NCBI GenBank assembly: GCA_031835245.1
Contig: JAVKOQ010000029.1
Span: forward strand, 1-64,000
Direction: 5' to 3'
Origin: Balamuthia mandrillaris
Lineage: Eukaryota; Discosea; Longamoebia; Balamuthiidae
DNA: 64,000 nt
Part shown: piece after piece, positions 61,242-64,000 of the stretch
How positions within the stretch are numbered: the first letter of the stretch is position 1
How the letters are laid out: every line of letters begins with the position of its first letter
Position numbers and translations under genes: made by a program
Notes under the pieces: generated by a model
Database searches by the model: none
The model's input: only the letters and a program-made list of their open reading frames with translations
Told to the model about the DNA's origin: nothing

Positions 61242-63034
61242 ATCATTTCTGTTTCTTTCGTTATTAACATATTTATTTCTCACTGTTTCTCTTTCTCTTT
61301 TTTCCTTCCTTTCTCCCTTTCTTTCTCTTTTTACTCTACAGGACTCAAGCTGGTCATCATTTGAGAAAATATGGAGGAGGGTCTCCTGTGCCAAAGCCAG
61401 TGCCGCCTATGTTCCTGCGCAAAGTATCTGATGACGTTATTGCAACTGTTCAGGACTACTGCATGAAGAACTCCCGCCCAGCCGACAACAAAACAGTAAC
61501 GCTCAAAAGAAAACAAAAAGCACAGCCCGCTGAAGTTGTTCCCCTCCGTTATTGGAATAAGAGCATCATCGCTGTCTGGCAGTCCTTCCAAAAGGTCTTT
61601 CCTGAGACAGACATTAGCCTAAAAACCTTTCGAAAGTATGCTCCTCCACAAATCAAACGCTGCAAAAGACGAACAGCTGTCTGCAGCAAATGCCTCAACA
61701 GAGCAAAGTGTGAACAACAGCTGAAACAGCTTCTACGAAAGATGGAGGCTTCCACAGAAGAAGGAAGACAGCTTCAAGCCTTGCGAAAGGAAGAAGAGGA
61801 GGTCACAAGCCTTCCACGTTCCTGTCTCCTTGGGTTGTGTGCTCATGACCTGCACCAAAACCCATCCACAACTGCTTCTGTCTCTTCCTCTTCCATCTCT
61901 TCCTCCCTCATTGCTCCAATCCCTTTCGTTGGAACAACTTCCACTCTCACAACTGCACCAGCTGACCTTCTTCTTGAAGCTGAAACTTGGCCAAAACACA
62001 TTACTTGCTTACGAAGAGAAGTGGAACACTATTACCACCACCAAGAACATGTAGAACAGCAAAAACAAAGCTATCGTCAACAAAAAGAGCAACTCAAAGC
62101 TCAAACAGAAGGCATTCTTGTGTTGGACTACAAAGAAACTCTTCGCCTAGGACAGAGTCTGGATGAAGAAACACGAACCTTCTATAAACAGCCACAACGA
62201 GCAGTCTTTGGTGCTGTTCTCTTGTACCGGGAGGCAGAGGGACAACCTTTGCGTATGCACTACTTTGATGTGGTGTCTGCTGTGCTGATGAATAACTCTT
62301 GGATCACGGTGCGATGGCTAAGGGAGATCTTCGCATGTCCTGAATGGAAGCAGTTCAACTTCAAAACGATACATGTGTGGATGGACAATGGACCGAGCCA
62401 CTTTCGTACAGGAGAGACCTTCTTTTATTTTCTTTCAATGATGTGTAAAGACGCTGGCATTGCTGATAAGCTCTCTATCAACTTTTATGCAGATAACCAC
62501 GGCAAGAGTATCTGTGACTGTCACTTCTCCATGGTATCGAAGGCTGTTTCCAAGTGGACTAAACATCAAAACGAAGAGGGCATCAACAACGAACTGTGGA
62601 CATCACAGGACCTCAAGGCTTGCCTTGACCAGAAGTTCTCCGAGTGGCAAGAGCAAACAAAACAAAAAAACAAACGATGAAGAAAAAGCACAAAGCCAAA
62701 GAAGGAGTGGAATTACTCTGTGTTGATTCGTGATGATACTCCTCTTACCACCAACTCCTCTCACTCTTCTTACAATCAAGCTCTTCCTAACGACTTGAAA
62801 GTGTATCATCACTTCCTCATCTTCGCCAATCCATCCTATCAGCCTTCATCTTCACTTCCAGAAACAGTCCTTGCCGCTATTTGGTCCAGTCATACAACTC
62901 TCACGCCTGTAAAACTCAAGTACAAGCACACCTCTCCACCTCTTCTCTCAAGCGCTCAATTTCTCCACCAACTTTGTGGACTGTTGGAAAAGGTTTGCTG
63001 GCCCGTGAAGCAAAGCGTCGAAGAATACTGCAAG
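60593..63034 (+). CDS. Transposase-like RNase-H-fold protein, spliced, with in-frame TGA
   Basis: Exons 60593-60740, 60836-61067 and 61342 onward join in phase. The N-terminus (MGKLVTQQGITASKERF) and exon 2 are helical and basic. Exon 3 holds a Cys pair (CSKCLNRAKC near 61690), then LVLDYKETLRLG (Asp codon about 62126), VWMDNGPSHFRTGETFF (Asp about 62384) and NFYADNHGKSICDCHFSMV (Asp about 62515). This three-Asp order with an HGK box resembles an uncharacterised DDE-type family carrying a 'SDG..HF...HGKG..D' pattern. TGA at 62678-62680 interrupts the frame, which then stays open (KKEWNYSVLIRDD...) to a donor at 63034. Window genes use TGA as stop, so this is either the true end or a nonsense mutation. 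No terminal inverted repeats found. Confidence 0.65.
61138..61195. repeat. (CGCCAT)n hexanucleotide repeat in an intron
   Basis: About nine units, directly followed by a CT run at 61201-61240, both inside intron 2 of the transposase-like gene. Confidence 0.95.
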
Positions 63035-63121
63035 GTTAGTAATGCTAAGTTTATTTATTTTAAAATATTAACAGTTGTCTTTTGTTAAATAGACACACAT
63101 AGCAAGGAAGAACAAAGATAC

Positions 63122-63480
63122 ATGAACCCAAATGCAAATGAAAACACAAACAAAAACGAATACAGAAACCAAAACGGAAACAAAAACGAAAACGGAAACA
63201 AAAATGAAAACAGAAATGAAAACGAAAACGGAAACAGAAACACAAACATAAATGAAAACGAAAACAAAAACGAAAATGGAAATGGAAAAAAAAACAGAAA
63301 CGAAAACAAAAACAAATACGAAAACGAAAACGGAAACAAAAACGAAAACGGAAACAAAAACGAAAACAGAAACGAAAACAAAAATGAAAACGAAAATGGA
63401 AACAAAAACAGAAATGGAAACAAAAACGGAAACAAAACCAGGAACAGCAATAGAAACTCAAACAAAAACGAAAAAGAAAA
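63122..63480. repeat. A-rich (AAACGA/AAATGA)n minisatellite
   Basis: Units of 6 bp (aaacga, aaacgg, aaacag, aaatga) for about 360 bp, with almost no T outside atg. All three plus frames are open through it (Asn/Lys/Glu, Lys/Thr, and so on), so coding status cannot be judged from frame openness. Flanked by plain A-rich sequence to 63660. Confidence 0.9.
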
Positions 63481-63675
63481 AGAAAAAGAAAAAGAACTGA
63501 ACAAGAAAAAACAAGAGAAAGAAACAAAAAAGAACAACAAAGAACAAAAAAAATCAAACAAAAACAAAAAAAGAATCCAACATCAACAAAAACAAAACCA
63601 CAAACCAAAAAAAAGAAAAAACCAAAAAAAAAGAAAAACCAAAAAGAAAAAACACAAAGAGAACAAGAGTGCTGG

Positions 63676-64000
63676 ATGAGAGATAAAGAAATTGATGATT
63701 GGGTAGCATCAATAACGCAACTAAAAGAAGCAGAAGAAACAGAAGAAGAAAAAGAAGAAAGGCAAAGAGAGCAAGAGAGTCAGATGCGAAATCAAGAAAT
63801 TGACAATTGGGTAACACAACTTCCACAATCTACAGAAGACCTAATGGAACTAGAAGATCAACCAGAGCGGACAGACCAAGGATCAGTGCTAAACCCACTC
63901 ACAATACATCCAGATAATATCCTTTTCCCTTTCTTTGCTTTGTCTACACCATCCTATTCTTTTAGCTTTCCTAAAGATCCAAATTTTATTTTGCCTTCGC
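63676..64000 (+). CDS. Partial ORF running off the window
   Basis: Open from the ATG at 63676 (and upstream into the A-rich array) to the window end, 108 codons. It contains two related blocks, KEIDDWVASITQL and QEIDNWVTQLPQS, separated by a Glu-rich stretch (EAEETEEEKEERQREQE), then a Phe/Pro-rich end. No family recognised. It may be another exon of the transposase-like gene, whose last visible donor is at 63034. Confidence 0.4.
   Translation, partial: MRDKEIDDWVASITQLKEAEETEEEKEERQREQESQMRNQEIDNWVTQLPQSTEDLMELEDQPERTDQGSVLNPLTIHPDNILFPFFALSTPSYSFSFPKDPNFILPS

Overview
This is a nuclear window from a unicellular eukaryote. Genes are split by GT-AG introns and encode eukaryotic cohesin, V-ATPase and mitochondrial-import proteins. 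TAA, TAG and TGA all end genes, so the genetic code is standard. Intergenic spacers are short (170-800 bp), introns mostly small (two only 26 nt), and simple repeats abundant. I cannot name the species; an amoeba-like or other free-living protist fits, but that is inference.

Layout. 145-5042: full-length non-LTR retrotransposon (LINE copy 1). 5859-10735 (-): endosomal-type CLC chloride/proton exchanger with an intron filled by an 820-bp CAA/TTG repeat. 10983-21537 (-): cohesin regulator PDS5, split inside a coding exon by LINE copy 2 (12009-16905). 22035-45200 is a dense host block: PDCD2-like protein, a P-loop protein with a mitochondrial-type leader, a four-CBS protein, an inner-membrane-peptidase-2 homologue, a LIM protein, a SAM/coiled-coil protein, a RanBP2-zinc-finger/F-box protein, mitochondrial aconitase, V-ATPase proteolipid, phosphoglycerate kinase, TIM17 and an unrecognised possibly beta-barrel protein. 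Two decayed Fanzor (eukaryotic TnpB) relics flank the last gene.

45.5-60.2 kb is a more AT-rich transposon graveyard. It holds remains of Ty3/gypsy chromoviruses (protease, reverse transcriptase, integrase, chromodomain), nested solo LTRs with 4-bp target duplications, LINE fragments, and LINE copy 3 (53970-58839, minus). 60593-63034 (+) carries a spliced gene for an RNase-H-like, transposase-like protein with one in-frame TGA, followed by an A-rich array and a partial ORF that runs off the window.

Several host proteins are mitochondrial (aconitase, TIM17, the IMP2-like peptidase, probably the P-loop protein), but nothing shows co-regulation. The main biology is the LINE family: nearly no 5' UTR, identical 5' ends in every copy, ORF1/ORF2 coupled by ATGA, a TAC-repeat tail, and one recent insertion inside an otherwise coherent PDS5 gene.
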